From: Branchipolynoe longqiensis
Lineage: Eukaryota > Annelida > Polychaeta > Phyllodocida > Polynoidae
Assembly: GCA_030323885.1 (NCBI GenBank)
Contig: CM059187.1
Coordinates: 128,197,525 to 128,261,524 of the forward strand
Length of the DNA: 64,000 bases
Direction: 5' to 3'
The position numbers were made by a program, and so were the translations under genes. Shown here one piece after another: positions 43,822 to 55,043 of this stretch (the stretch's first letter is position 1; each line of letters starts with the position of its first letter). The notes under the pieces are model-generated. The model searched no databases and had not been told where the DNA came from. It saw only the letters and a program-made list of their open reading frames with translations.

Positions 43822-44150
43822 TTTGTTTGTTCTTGTTTTTCGTCCTAGCAACATCTAAGGTCATATCAGGACGGGTACCGACTTGTGACAGTGCGCACTC
43901 ATGGCGACTTTATAGTACTGTCCCACTGGGATACCAGGCCACCAGCACCATGACCTGATATCCCACTCAGTCACATTATCCTGACACTGAGCCAACCAGT
44001 CCTTGTCCTATCCTGTTAATGCCAAGCGCCTGGCTAGGTAGCAACAAGTATCAATTTTTAAGTCATTGGTTTGACTCGACCAGGGTTCGAACCCCATGGT
44101 CTACCAACACGGGAGACGGACGCTCTAACTCATTCGGCCATCCCGTCTGG
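43822..44150 (-). mobile_element. S1 SINE, full length with probable TSD
   Basis: Reverse copy from TTTGTTTGTTCTTGTTTTTC to CATTCGGCCATCCCGTCTGG. The flanks AGGGTTAGGG (43812-43821) and AGAGTTAGGG (44153-44162) form a 10-bp duplication with one mismatch. Confidence 0.9.
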
Positions 44151-44270
44151 CTAGAGTTAGGGAGTTTCCGAATGAAGCTATGAGCAAAGTCAAGTTAACG
44201 AGAATGTATGAGCGCATACATACCTATGGGGTTGAGGACATGTACCGCCCCCTCAACTTTGTCTTTTATT

Positions 44271-44425
44271 GACCGGGCGTGGTGGCCTAATCGGTAGAGC
44301 GTGGACCTCACGTGCGGAAGGTCGGGAGTTCGGTTCCTGGTCGAGTCAAACTTTAAAATTGGTACTTTTCACTTGCTAGCCTGGCCCTCAGCATTAATAG
44401 GAGAGGGCAGGAATATGGGTGATAT
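44271..44425 (+). mobile_element. S1 SINE, 5' half
   Basis: Clean head: GACCGGGCGTGGTGGCCTAA with B box GTTCGGTTCC. The CAATGACTT segment is deleted, and the copy ends after AATAGGAGAGGGCAGG. Confidence 0.83.
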
Positions 44426-44589
44426 TTACGGCTGTTCACCAAAGTACCACTGACTCGATACCAACAGTGCTCTGTAGTGCCCTAGTAAATCGAACAGGAA
44501 TCTCAGCGGCCGATTTTGTTTTGGAATACATTTGATTTAATATTCGAGTAAGGTCAGGACAGAATACTACGCAATATACTTTTTTCAGC

Positions 44590-44735
44590 CACACCGACAG
44601 GTAGGCGTGTATCGGGTGATGCTATCACTGAGTATCAGGGAACCTAAGTGGTATAATGGTTAGCACACTAGCCCTGAATCCAAGAGGTGTGTGTTCGAAT
44701 CCTGCTTGCTCTAGGGGTAATATTTCCCATCTTCA
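44590..44735 (+). mobile_element. S2 tRNA-derived SINE
   Basis: ACAGGTAGGCGTGTATCGGG upstream, then AACCTAAGTGGTATAATGGT, GTGTTCGAATCCTGC (B box) and GGGGTAATATTTCCCATC. It has the same arrangement as the copies at 67-553. Confidence 0.75.
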
Positions 44736-46396
44736 ACACCCCCTACGATATTTGCAACACAATATTATATACCAAGATTAGTCATTTTAATTTTGTTATT
44801 GCGATGCTGTTGACTCAGCTGGAATCCCAAGACCTGCATGTTATATATAAGGACCTTATGAAAGAACTAGCTCTTCTGAGCTCAGCCACAAACATCCTCT
44901 TTCCTGAGAGAACCTTATCTACTGCCCAGTTGGTTATATATATGTACACAAATAATGGATTATGTATGTATATATATATTTATCTACATATAGGGCTATG
45001 TATATTTATTATTATTTATTATTTAGCGAATCGATTCATTGCTGCATGCCATGTACCGTTTGGTGCGGGCCAACTACTATGACCACTGGTGGCGCCACCA
45101 CCCATCTTGATCACGTGGTGCCACCTACTCTGAATAGACGGGATCACGGTTCCGACTGCGCATGCGCTGAAAACGGCCGTGGCAGCAAAGCAAATGCGAA
45201 TGGCCATTGAGTTTGTCGATACTCATAGGGAAAAACTTTGATTTTATTCAAAACGAATAGAAATAGATAACAATTTTGCATAAACATGTATGCACACATG
45301 CACTATATTGATCTGATGAATATAGCTAAGACAAAACTAGCCATAGTTGAACATTTTGAGCTAAGAAACATACAATTCCAAATAAAACAATCAGTGATAT
45401 CCACATCACCACTATTAATTCTTGTTCTAAATATTAAAATACCAAATGTGTCAACATACACTTGTTTCAGAGAAATATATAACTAATATCTGATTAACCC
45501 ATTAACCATAGGAGATAAATAAAAACATTAATAAAATAAGTAAAACTGACTCTGGCTATGGTTCTAATACTAGTCTGGGTGCCCAGATTTGTCTAAATCT
45601 AAATGCACATGGGCTAAGATGTGCATATTATATTGATGTAAATGCAATGCTGGATAAAAGATTAATATCTTAATTTATTATATATATTTTTTTAGTTGGT
45701 ATTCTATGTTTCAAACAAGAGCTGAGATGAGCTGAAACTAGTACATTTCATTGCTGCATCCAGTGTATTAGCATGTCCCATGTGCTTCTCACGGGTTTAT
45801 TTTGCTCTGACCCATCCCACAATGCATCATGCCGCTGGAACGGTGATGTAGTCTATTGCTATTTGCACTCGAATTTTAGATCATATATATATAAATATAT
45901 ATATTGCTATATATATATAATATGATAAATCTATAGATTCATATATATATGCGCATATGCATTTGAACACCTCAGTAGGAAAACAAGCACTGATTTTCAA
46001 GAATAATTCATAGGTTTGTGATTATGCTTCAGGTATATTTCCATTGGTAAGGCCTCTTTTTTAATTAACAGGTTTTTTGTTTCCAAGTTAACTAACTGAC
46101 TACACTTGAATGGTAAGTAGCCTGGGGCTGCAGTTGGCAGTTGGGCATGCACGGATGCACTCAGCATTCTGACAGCGATGTATTACTTGTTTGTTCTTGA
46201 TGCGAAATAGTTATATAAATAGCCGGCTGGGCTTTCCACCATACATAATGCAGGCTGCTGGCACCAGCACCAGGAAGTGTGCAAAGACCAGAGAACTCAT
46301 CACTGGGCATGGACTCACTGAGTAGAGTAAGACAACTTACTGAGTTCTTCATGTGTGGGGGAAGAAGGTCATAATGTTAATATCATAGAAAGAGTG
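44736..46396. other. Non-coding stretch with several AT-rich runs
   Basis: (TA)-rich runs at about 45880-45945. A 131-codon frame (44687-45082) overlaps the S2 tail and an AT run and has no recognisable domain. No gene supported. Confidence 0.4.
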
Positions 46397-46595
46397 CAGC
46401 AAAACCTCTCTAAGCGACCACCTCCACAGATCGACCACTCCCATATATCGATTACTTTATTTGGGTCCCAACGGATCGCCCATACACGACCATTAAAACA
46501 AAAACAAAGAGAAAAAACTCCATAAACCGACCATCTCCCTAAATGGGTAATTTAAAGTCGGTCGCATAGTCGGTCGATTTAGAGAGGTTTTACTG
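46397..46595 (+). mobile_element. M3 pogo-like MITE, copy 3
   Basis: 199 bp, from CAGCAAAACCTCTCTAAGCG to TTTAGAGAGGTTTTACTG. The right flank is TA and the left TG, the expected TA with one substitution. The interior is more diverged and its orientation reads opposite to the other copies. Confidence 0.78.
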
Positions 46596-47232
46596 TACTA
46601 CTTTTTTAGAAACTCCTATCCCCACGCAAAATAATACACTTCAGTGAATTATCATTAAAAATTACAGCTGTTTATGTTGCAATTGTAGGAGTATTTCATG
46701 AAACCATAACATTTGTACATGACTGGAGCACCCAACCTTTCCCTGGTATATGATTTGTTCAAAAGTACGAATGCTGAACAACTTTGGATAAGTTCTTGGC
46801 TTTGAAGAATTTGGTTCGGAATAAATAGAAGTGGTTTGAAAGACCAGTGCATCACGACCGCTGAAAGAAATAACAGCATGCAGAGGAATAATATATCATC
46901 CATTCCCTCCTGAAAAAGTCTCCCAGCAAAAATGTATCCAACACAAAATCCCACCAGACCCATGTCACTCCCCGACCCCTTCCCTCCCACTAGACGCTAC
47001 TTAAAGACAATGTTATGAAACTGCCTGATTTGCTTTGGGAAACCCCGCAAATCCAGCATTTAGCGTTCCAAATATATCAGATATTTCATGGACACCATTG
47101 TTACTAGCCTCCTTCAGAAGGTGTATGGAGGGCATCACTCTTGCAACGAACCCCCCTCCCCCCCGCATACACACACACACTCTTTCTCCTCAACCACACA
47201 CCCAGCCAGACACCGCTCTAATCTGAGGCGGT
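46596..47232. other. Non-coding spacer, nothing recognised
   Basis: A 111-codon reverse frame (46655-46990) shows no domain I recognise. Confidence 0.35.
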
Positions 47233-47545
47233 ATTGGACGCGGTGGCCGAATTGGTAAAATGCAGGCTTCATCTGCGGCAGGTCGGGAGTTTGAATCGAA
47301 TCCCAGCCGAGTCAAATCAATGACCTATAAAATTGATACTTTTTGCTACTTAGCCAGGTGCTGAGCATTAATAGGATATGACAACGACTGGTTAGCTCAG
47401 TATCAGGATAATGTGTTTGTGTGGGATATCAAGCCATGTTGCTGGTGGCCTGATCTCCCAGTGCGGCAGCACTATAATGTTGTCATGAGTGTGCACTGTC
47501 CTGGTATGACCTTGTATGTTGCTAGAAATTAAAACAACAACAACA
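47233..47545 (+). mobile_element. S1 SINE, near full length
   Basis: The head GGACGCGGTGGCCGAATTGG carries an expanded B-box region (GGGAGTTTGAATCGAATCCC). Body and tail are complete, the tail being AAAACAACAACAACAAAGG. Confidence 0.87.
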
Positions 47546-48986
47546 AAGGCATAGTGGTCATACAGATGCGTTTGGTGGTTGAACTGTTATTCCCCTGGAT
47601 ATGTGAGATGGGCTGGTGATAATCTAACTGAAATTAATTGGTTTGGTTTGGGTGGAAGATGAGTTCAGAGCAGTCATGAGTGTCATTCTCTAGTCTGTGG
47701 TTTTGCAGCAATTGATTGTTCTGCCTTAGCAGTTGCTTGGGCGATTTGTTTTTGTAGCATGTTCGTAGAACAATATGCACAGTCGCTTCTCGGTGTTTTG
47801 GCCAAGATGATGCTTTGCAGGCATTTAAATATCGTGCATTAGTCTGGAGCTTCCACCTGATTTTCCCGTGGGGCAGCACGATAAATCTAACTACAACTGT
47901 CGGAATGGTGGTCTTCTCTAAATAAATAACTGACCAATCCCCAGTGCTAAAATGCCCAGTCTCCATACAGGAAGACTAGCAAGTAGCAGGAGGAGCCTTG
48001 CCCCCCAACTCCCCGCACCCACCCATTCTCAATACCACTTCCACAGAAGGGCTCCCTCCTTCCTACAGAAGGGCTCCTTCCTACAGAAGGGCCCCTTCCT
48101 ACAAATGCACCCGTCGGACTCCTCCTTGCCTCTCGCTTCTTCTCACATAAGCTCACACATTAACCTTATAGACTTCCTTCCGCTTGCGCTGTCACTTTTC
48201 TTCTCTTCTCCGCCCCCCCCCCTAACCCCCCCCCCTCCCCCTGCTCTGCTATGTACTGGAGTAAAAGATTCCACCAGTGGACCACTTTGCAGGGGTGCCC
48301 ATACAAGGATTGCAGCCTGTTGCAACCTTCAACCACCGCGAGTGGCTAAAAACCTGCCAAATTAAGAAACAATTCTGACATTCTATTGCCATGGCTGGGG
48401 TAGAGTGCTATTCGCGAGTAGTGCAGTTTCGGGGGTATCTGACGTGACTAACCTCTCACCATCACTGGTACTACGAGGTGAAGTCACAACAAACAAACAA
48501 ACAAACAAACAAATCACTATCTCTGGTATGACTACACACTGGGCCACAGATGAATTTGTTGGAGTCATTTGGGTAATTTTTTGCAATGCATGATGCAATA
48601 AGAATCCACTGAGGTGGAACGCCTACTGTTGTGTACATACACTCACTTAGATACCTGACAGAGCTCAGTTTTGTGCGTGTGCAATGGCAACGGGGAAATC
48701 CCCAAGATATACATACAATCTGGGTGGGAAGGTGTGTGTGTGGGGTGGGGGGGGGGGCGTGAAGGTAGGGGTCAACATGGGTCATTTCTGGTAGGTAATT
48801 CCCAGCCGCATCCACTAAAATCAATCAAATTGGATCAATGTTACGTTATTTAACACAAATCTTACCATTTAAGAATTTCATCAAAATTTGAAATTTAAAC
48901 ATGAATATGATGACTACATTAATCATTTTGTCAAACCCAACTAGTAAAATCAATTCGGCTAACATTTCACTAAACCACCGCCCATC
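47546..48986. other. Non-coding stretch with C-rich runs and an S1 relic
   Basis: 47855-47890 is an S1 fragment (GATTTTCCCGTGGGGCAGCA). C-rich runs lie at 48213-48240 and a G run at about 48748-48757. An (ACAA)n run lies at 48488-48511. No gene seen. Confidence 0.45.
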
Positions 48987-48999
48987 AATTGAATCGATA

Positions 49000-49329
49000 G
49001 ACCGGGCGCGGTGGCCTAATCGGTAGAGCGCGGGCCTCGCGTGCGGAAGGTCGCGAGTTCGGTTCCCGGTCGAGTCAAACCAATGACTTTAAAATTAATA
49101 CTTGTCGCTCCCTAGCCTGGTGCTCGCCATTAATAAGGTAGGGCAAGGACTGATTAGCTCAGTGTCAGGATAATGTGACTGAGTGGGATATCAGGTCATG
49201 GTGCCAGCCACCTGATTTCCCAGTGGGGCAGCACTAGAAAGGAACCACGAGTGTGCGCTGTAGCAAGGCGGTACCATTTCTGATCTGACATTAGGTGTTG
49301 CTAGGCCGTAAAAGAACAACAAACAAATA
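49000..49329 (+). mobile_element. S1 SINE, full length with TSD (reference copy)
   Basis: A 330-bp SINE. The tRNA-like head has A box TGGCCTAATCGG (49012-49023) and B box GTTCGGTTCCC (49057-49067), then GTCGAGTCAAACCAATGACT, a middle with AATAAGGTAGGGCAAGGACT, and the body TCAGGATAATGTGACTGAG followed by TGGGATATCAGGTCATGG and GGGGCAGCACTA. The 3' end is TGTTGCTAGGCCGTAAAAG plus an AACAAACAAA tail. Flanks AATTGAATCGATA (48987-48999) and AATTGATTCGATA (49330-49342) are a 13-bp TSD with one mismatch. Transcription by RNA polymerase III from the internal promoter and mobilisation by a partner LINE are inferred from SINE biology. Confidence 0.94.
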
Positions 49330-49342
49330 AATTGATTCGATA

Positions 49343-49919
49343 TTAATGATTAGTAACGATAGCCGACTGAATTAAGCTGTCAGTGAATCTCCAGAATTGG
49401 CATATCTAGAGGTATAAATAGTAACCAGTGCTATAGTCATACTTCCATCATACTGTTAGTAGCCGTCTGCTGGAAGTAGTTTGGATTCATAATCCATGTT
49501 GGAAATCTACTGTACAGTTATTCCCATAGCCTGATGCAGTAGCGGTGAGCTTGTAATATTTTATGAAGGTATACAAATATAACCTAACAACCGTGGCGCA
49601 AACTCGGATTTCCATCTCTCCGGGGAGAACAACTGTGTGTTTTGACTGTCGATCTAGATACGATTAGATACCGTCTAGCTAAAGTTGCTTTCCTCGTGTC
49701 GATTAGTTATTTGGTATTTTCTAAATTTTGTTTGAGTAGGCTAAAATTGTTTCGTTGCTTTATAAATAGAAGATGGGGGTAGATCTGGTTGGTGAGATTT
49801 GACCAGATGAAATTATAGTTTAAAAATAAAACAGTTTTGTTTATTTTGGTACTTGCTTGATCAGGTTTGGTTATATAAGTTCAAATTAAGTCATATAAAC
49901 ATAATTATCCCACCCCCAT
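49343..49919. other. Non-coding spacer, nothing recognised
   Basis: No supported feature. Confidence 0.35.
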
Positions 49920-51250
49920 CTGTTAATCCACGCCCACACCTATAACACATCAACAGCCACCCACCGACCCACAGTCATGACCACACCTACAGCCAAACAC
50001 ACGAGCACATCCATAGCCACACCCATCCTCACGCCACCCACCCCTACACACAACCATCCCAGCTACATTCCTACTCCCAGTACCACACTCAAACCGCGCC
50101 CACAACTAGAGGCCTATCCACTGCCACACCCATACCAACACCCAAATACCCGCATACCCTCACCCACATACACATACCAACACACACCTACACCCACTCT
50201 CATATACACACACATCCACACCCACTCCCACATTCATCCGCACACCCCTGACCACACCACACCCACATACACATACCCACACATACACCTACACCCACTC
50301 CCACATCCACACCTACACCCACTTCCACACCACATATACATACCGACAACCAGATACACATACCCGCACACACCTATGCCCACTTCCACACCCAGATACA
50401 TTCTCACAACCCTGACCACACCACACCCACATCCACATACCTACACCCACTCCCACATACACACCTACACTCACTTCCACACCACATATACATACCGACA
50501 ACCAGATACACATACCCCCACACACCTATGCCCACTTTCACACAAACATACATTCTCACAACCCTGACCACACCACACCCTCACCGACTCCCACTCCCAC
50601 TGGTATTTCCAGTTCCACTGAAGTCTCACTCCCCCACCCCATCCTCTGTCCTCCCTCCACTCCTACCGCCACCACCACATTCCCAATGCCATCGGCACTT
50701 CCACCCCCCCCCCCCACCCCCCACCCCCCACTGATTCCCGGCGTTACTTCACTGACTCCCTACACCTACCCGTGCAGACGGCCACAAACATGACCACTTC
50801 TTTTCCACCACCAATCCTAACCTCAAAACCAATCAACATACAATTCCCATCCCCAACAACCATCCCACATCCCCAACCCTCAAGTTCCATCCCTCAACCC
50901 CCATCCCCCAACGTCCATCTCTCAACCACAACATCTCACCCACAATCCCCATTCCCAACCCCCAACCCCTATCCTCCAACCCCCAATGTCCATCCCTCAA
51001 CCCCATCCCCAACCTCTAACCATCAAACGCCAACCACTAAACACCAGCCATCCAACCCTAAACCGTATCCCTCAACTCCCAAACTCCATCCGCCATCCAC
51101 CAACCCCTAATCCCTAACCACCCACAACCAACCTCTAAACATCAACCTCCAAGCATCAACCTCTAAGCACCAACCCTCTCGTCCACACCCCAATCGCAAC
51201 GCATTATCACCGACCCCAACCGTCCAACCTCCAACCCCAAGACACTCCAA
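49920..51250. repeat. C-rich satellite-like block (CCCACAC- then CAACCCCATCC-type)
   Basis: 49920-50580 is built from CACACCCACAT and ACATACCC-type words, with two long internal near-copies (for example CCGACAACCAGATACACATA at 50343 and 50496). 50800-51240 is CAACCYC-rich. Poly-C occurs near 50706-50730. Thr/Pro/His-rich frames are compositional. Confidence 0.9.
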
Positions 51251-51290
51251 TCCCAAAGAAAAAGTATACAAGAAGTAAATTACCAACGTC

Positions 51291-51645
51291 TTAAAGCTGC
51301 ATAGTCTGATGAAAATATCAAATTTTCAAAACCAAAGCAATTATCCAAATTTGATTCTACATATCTAACTTAGATACTGGTGCACTTATTAAACGGTTGT
51401 CACCCGATAGAAGGGAATACTGAGGCAATTGAATAGAACCTCTTACTGCAGAAGCCTATGGGGTCAGAGTTTCGACAAGCTTGTCAAAATTTATTTTGCA
51501 TGATTCCACTCCAAATATCTCAAAAGTTAGCCACTTAAAATAAAAGTTACTTTAAGCTAAAATAAGGTACATAATAACGATCAACCTAATGTATTTATCT
51601 CAGAAAATTTCAGAAACTCAAAACGATCGGACTATGCAACTTTAA
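51291..51645 (+). mobile_element. M2 element, full length (355 bp)
   Basis: TTAAAGCTGCATAGTCTGAT at the left, CGATCGGACTATGCAACTTT and AA at the right. The interior matches the 42276 copy almost base for base in order and length. GTC/GAC next to the two TTAA words extends the palindrome. Confidence 0.92.
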
Positions 51646-51834
51646 GACAAATAAAATGTCAATGTCGTAAATAAAGGGATCATTCCCAACTCGCCCTCCA
51701 TATTTTTAGGGACAGTATGCCACTCTCAGTTGGTTGATGCGACTGTTTGATTATGACTGACTGGAAGGTTCACGCGCATGAGCAATGACTGGTCTATTAC
51801 TTATTAGCTGGTGGGTGGCGGTTTGAGCCCTGAC

Positions 51835-52170
51835 CTATGAGGGTGTGATGTGGGTGTGATGTGTGTGTGGTGTGGGTGTGATCTGGGTGTGATCTGCGTG
51901 GCATGTGGGTGGGATAAGAGGTGGAGGCGGTGGGAGGTGGGATAAAGTGGGTGGAGGGAGATGGGACTTGGTGGGTGGGGGAGGGAGGATGGGCGGTGGA
52001 GATGGGTGGGAGTTGAGGGTGGAGGTGGGGGGGGGGTGTGGAAGGGAATGAGACGTGGGTTAAAAGAGCGGGTGGACGGAGGGGAATGGGAGTTAGGGTA
52101 AACGGGGAATGGAGGGGATAGAAGTGTGTGGGTAGGGCGTGGGGGGGGGGGGGGGGGGGAGGCTGGGGGG
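51835..52170. repeat. G-rich low-complexity block
   Basis: (GTGATGTGGGT)-type units at about 51843-51905, grading into GGTGGGAG words and a poly-G run at 52141-52159. The open reverse frame (Pro/His/Ser-rich) is compositional. Confidence 0.9.
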
Positions 52171-52365
52171 CATCCAGGCTCCAGCACCAGTCTAGTCTGT
52201 GCCCGTTTGGCTGTTGTGTTTACAATAATTGCCATTTTAGTTTAGTGCCTCATTAGTTCGTGGCCAAATATGTAGTACTAACAATTTGACATAGAAAATT
52301 GGTCTGGTTTTGTTTGTGCTAGTAAAGTGTGCTTTGTACGTGATACGACTCTCTTCTTTTTTTAT

Positions 52366-52501
52366 GTTCACTCATGATATTACTCAGTAATTACTGCTGT
52401 TAAAAGTGATCGCAACAACATCCATAGCCACACTTACACCCATACCATCCACCCCTGTCACTTTTAACACCAGTAATCACTGAGTAATATCACGAGTGAA
52501 C
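52366..52501. repeat. 44-bp inverted repeat with 48-nt spacer
   Basis: Left arm GTTCACTCATGATATTACTC + AGTAATTACTGCTGTTAAAA + GTGA; right arm is its near-perfect complement, ending CACGAGTGAAC. Three or four mismatches. The spacer is C-rich (CCACACTTACACCCATACC). Confidence 0.85.
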
Positions 52502-52654
52502 ACGACTAACTGAATTGCCGTTATATAATACGACATTTACTATTTCTTATTGGTTTGCGTATAATTGAACCATTAAGCTGGTCTCTGTCGTAGAAATGAG
52601 TGGGATGTGTGGTTCATTCAAATCGGACAATGAAATTGATAGAGCTAGGCTATT

Positions 52655-52973
52655 GTTTGTTTGTTTATTGTTGTTTTACGTCCCAGCAACACCTCAGGTC
52701 ATATCAGGACAGGTACCGACTTGTGACAGTGCGCACTCATGGCGACTTTATTGTGCTGCCCCACTGGAAGACCAGGCTGCCAGCACCATGACCTGATATC
52801 CCACTCAGTCACATTATCCTGACACTCAGCCAACCAGTCCTTGTCCTATCCTAATAATTCCGAGCGCCAGGCTAGGAAGCGACAAGTATAAATCTTTAAG
52901 TAATTGGTTTGACTCGACCAGGGTTCGAACCCACGACGGACGCTCTAACTCATTCGGCCATCCCGTCTGGTCA
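52655..52973 (-). mobile_element. S1 SINE with TSD, head shortened
   Basis: Reverse copy from GTTTGTTTGTTTATTGTTGT to CATTCGGCCATCCCGTCTGG. Perfect 10-bp flanks CTAGGCTATT (52645-52654 and 52974-52983). The segment between B box and head (the CCCACGATCTACC part) is deleted. Confidence 0.92.
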
Positions 52974-53084
52974 CTAGGCTATTTAATATATGATAAGATG
53001 GGGGAAATAGACATGTTTTGTAGTACTCGTCTCCACACATGACGATTCCCTTTACCCATATGCTGTTTGGCTGTTACCCAATTT

Positions 53085-53930
53085 TGGTAAAATCTGATTG
53101 GACACATAGGTGCCAGATTGGTTACCCATTTGTCTAATTCGTTATGTAGTTTTCTGTTTCGGTGCATGGTTGTCTGATAGGTTACATATTTGTAGGATGA
53201 ATGGTTACATAGGTATGGGATTAGTGATATAATTGTCTGATTGGCTGCATAGTTGTCTGACTGATTACCTAGTTCTCTGAATGGTGGTATATGTGTCTGA
53301 TTGGTTATATAGGTGTCTCATTGGTTACATAGGTGTCTCACTGGTTAAATAGCTGTGTGGTTGGATATGTATGCAGGTATTGCAGGTATAGCAATACCTC
53401 AGGCAGTTTGATGCCCTTGCCTTGCAGAGTTGTAAACCACTGCCTTGTGGTACAGGTTCTTGACAGAACCGAAGGCTAAGGGAGCAAACCCTAAACAGAA
53501 AAGCATGTCACTGTGGCAGCATTAAGGGCGGTTGATGTATGGAACTCCCAACATCTCCCGACCAGCCACTGCAGGGACAAATAGTTTTGCGCCTGTCTTG
53601 ACATGTTCTTGCCAGTGTGAAACCTGTATTTGCTCCCCGAGAGAGTGCCGCTGGTAACTTGCAAAAGCCAGCAGCACTTCAACACTTTTGCAAGCAGCTT
53701 TCATGAAATGTACAACCGCACAAAAATGGAGAGCAGCAGTCAAGTAATGAAAGCAGTCTTTGTCGCATCGCGACCGACAGCATGATGATGATGATGATGG
53801 TTGGATATGTATATGTATAATTCACTGATTGGTTACATACTTGTCTGAATGGCTACATATTTGTTTAATTGGATACATAATTCAAAAAAGTGTCTCCCTG
53901 GTCACATATATGTAACCTTGGTTAAAAAGG
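53085..53930. repeat. About 21-bp degenerate minisatellite, interrupted
   Basis: Units like GTGTCTGATTGGTTACATAG repeat from about 53085 to 53372, and resume at about 53799-53930. The gap is filled exactly by the insertion at 53373-53798. Confidence 0.8.
53373..53798 (+). mobile_element. LINE-like retroposon with (TGA)n tail and 14-bp TSD
   Basis: A 426-bp insert flanked by identical GGTTGGATATGTAT at 53359-53372 and 53799-53812. It ends CGACCGACAGCATGATGATG plus further ATG units. The simple-sequence tail and the long TSD indicate target-primed reverse transcription. There is no internal RNA polymerase III promoter that I can see, so a 5'-truncated LINE is more likely than a SINE. Reverse fragments lie at 24664 and 61863. 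No protein homology found. Confidence 0.85.
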
Positions 53931-54337
53931 GTGTACTCCCAACCACACTAACCGTAATTTCATATTTTGAAGAGAATAAATTGTGTCCCTTGAGTAAAAT
54001 GGGCCAGACTAACTAATCCCTTGTTGGCCAACACTGGGCTGAAAACAAATATCACTATTAATTTTATATAGAGTTCACCTAGTCCAAAAGCCGTGTGGAG
54101 GAAAAACATGTACAATGGGGTTCAGAATGTCTGTCGGAAAACCCCGGATGTTAACCTGTGGCAGAAAGTGTAAACATACAGGGTGTAACTGCCATGCTGA
54201 TGGTGTGAATTTTTCTCTTTAAGTTGTGTTATACTTATTGACCGGTGTGAACATTTTATCCTGTACAAGAGATATATAAACGTTATCAACCCACTTCCGT
54301 ATTGCGTTGTGTTTCTCCCCTAGCCAATATATAACTA
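53931..54337. other. Non-coding spacer, nothing recognised
   Basis: No supported feature. Confidence 0.35.
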
Positions 54338-54516
54338 CAGTAAAATCTCTCTAAATCGACCGACCTTGGGACCGACTTTAAGAGGTCCATTTAGGGAGGT
54401 GGTCGGTTTAGGATAGTTACAATATTGTTACAATGGTATTGTTAGGACCCAAATAAATCGATCGATATAGGGGAGTGGTCGATCTCAGGAGGTGGTAGGT
54501 TATGGAGGTTTTACTG
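54338..54516 (+). mobile_element. M3 pogo-like MITE, copy 4
   Basis: 179 bp, from CAGTAAAATCTCTCTAAATC to GGAGGTTTTACTG, flanked by TA (54336-54337, 54517-54518). Confidence 0.86.
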
Positions 54517-54949
54517 TATATGTGATGTATAAGCATTATGCGAGTATAAAGTCATGGAAGGTAATTGCTATTATTATTGTCATATATTACTGTCACTGTA
54601 CATACTGTTCTGTGGGTGCTTCCTGTCTCCACCATCACGTGACCGGTAGCGCCGCCACCGGCCAATCCTATCCATATGCGTGACAGAGTTTCACTCGCGC
54701 CTGAGGATATATATATGGAACAAGGTATTCAACTACTGCCCTGCAGTTGCATAATAAAATTGCAATCCCCCTGAGCTGGATATCATCTAAGACTCTAATC
54801 AAAGGGTGAAAAGGTTAGGCTACTGCCGCAGCCAATAGAAATTCAGTATTCTGATTATGTGACCAAACTCGAGAATCACTTAGCCTTGAAATAGATTCTC
54901 CACAAAATTATCTTGCATCTTAAAAATAAATTTTATATTTGTCCATATA
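54517..54949. other. Non-coding spacer, nothing recognised
   Basis: No supported feature. Confidence 0.35.
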
Positions 54950-54995
54950 TGTATATATATATAAATGAATAAATTATATATATATATATAATTTA

Positions 54996-55042
<47 letters not shown>
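54950..55042. repeat. (TA)n microsatellite with palindromic spacer
   Basis: TA runs on both sides of AATGAATAAATT/AATTTATTCAT, so the whole block is self-complementary. Confidence 0.88.

Positions 55043-55043
<1 letters not shown>

Noticed and set aside
49977..51110. Thr/Pro-rich secreted-protein candidates
   Set aside because: Composition follows the CCCACAC- and CAACCCC-type low-complexity block; there is no signal peptide and no non-repetitive domain.
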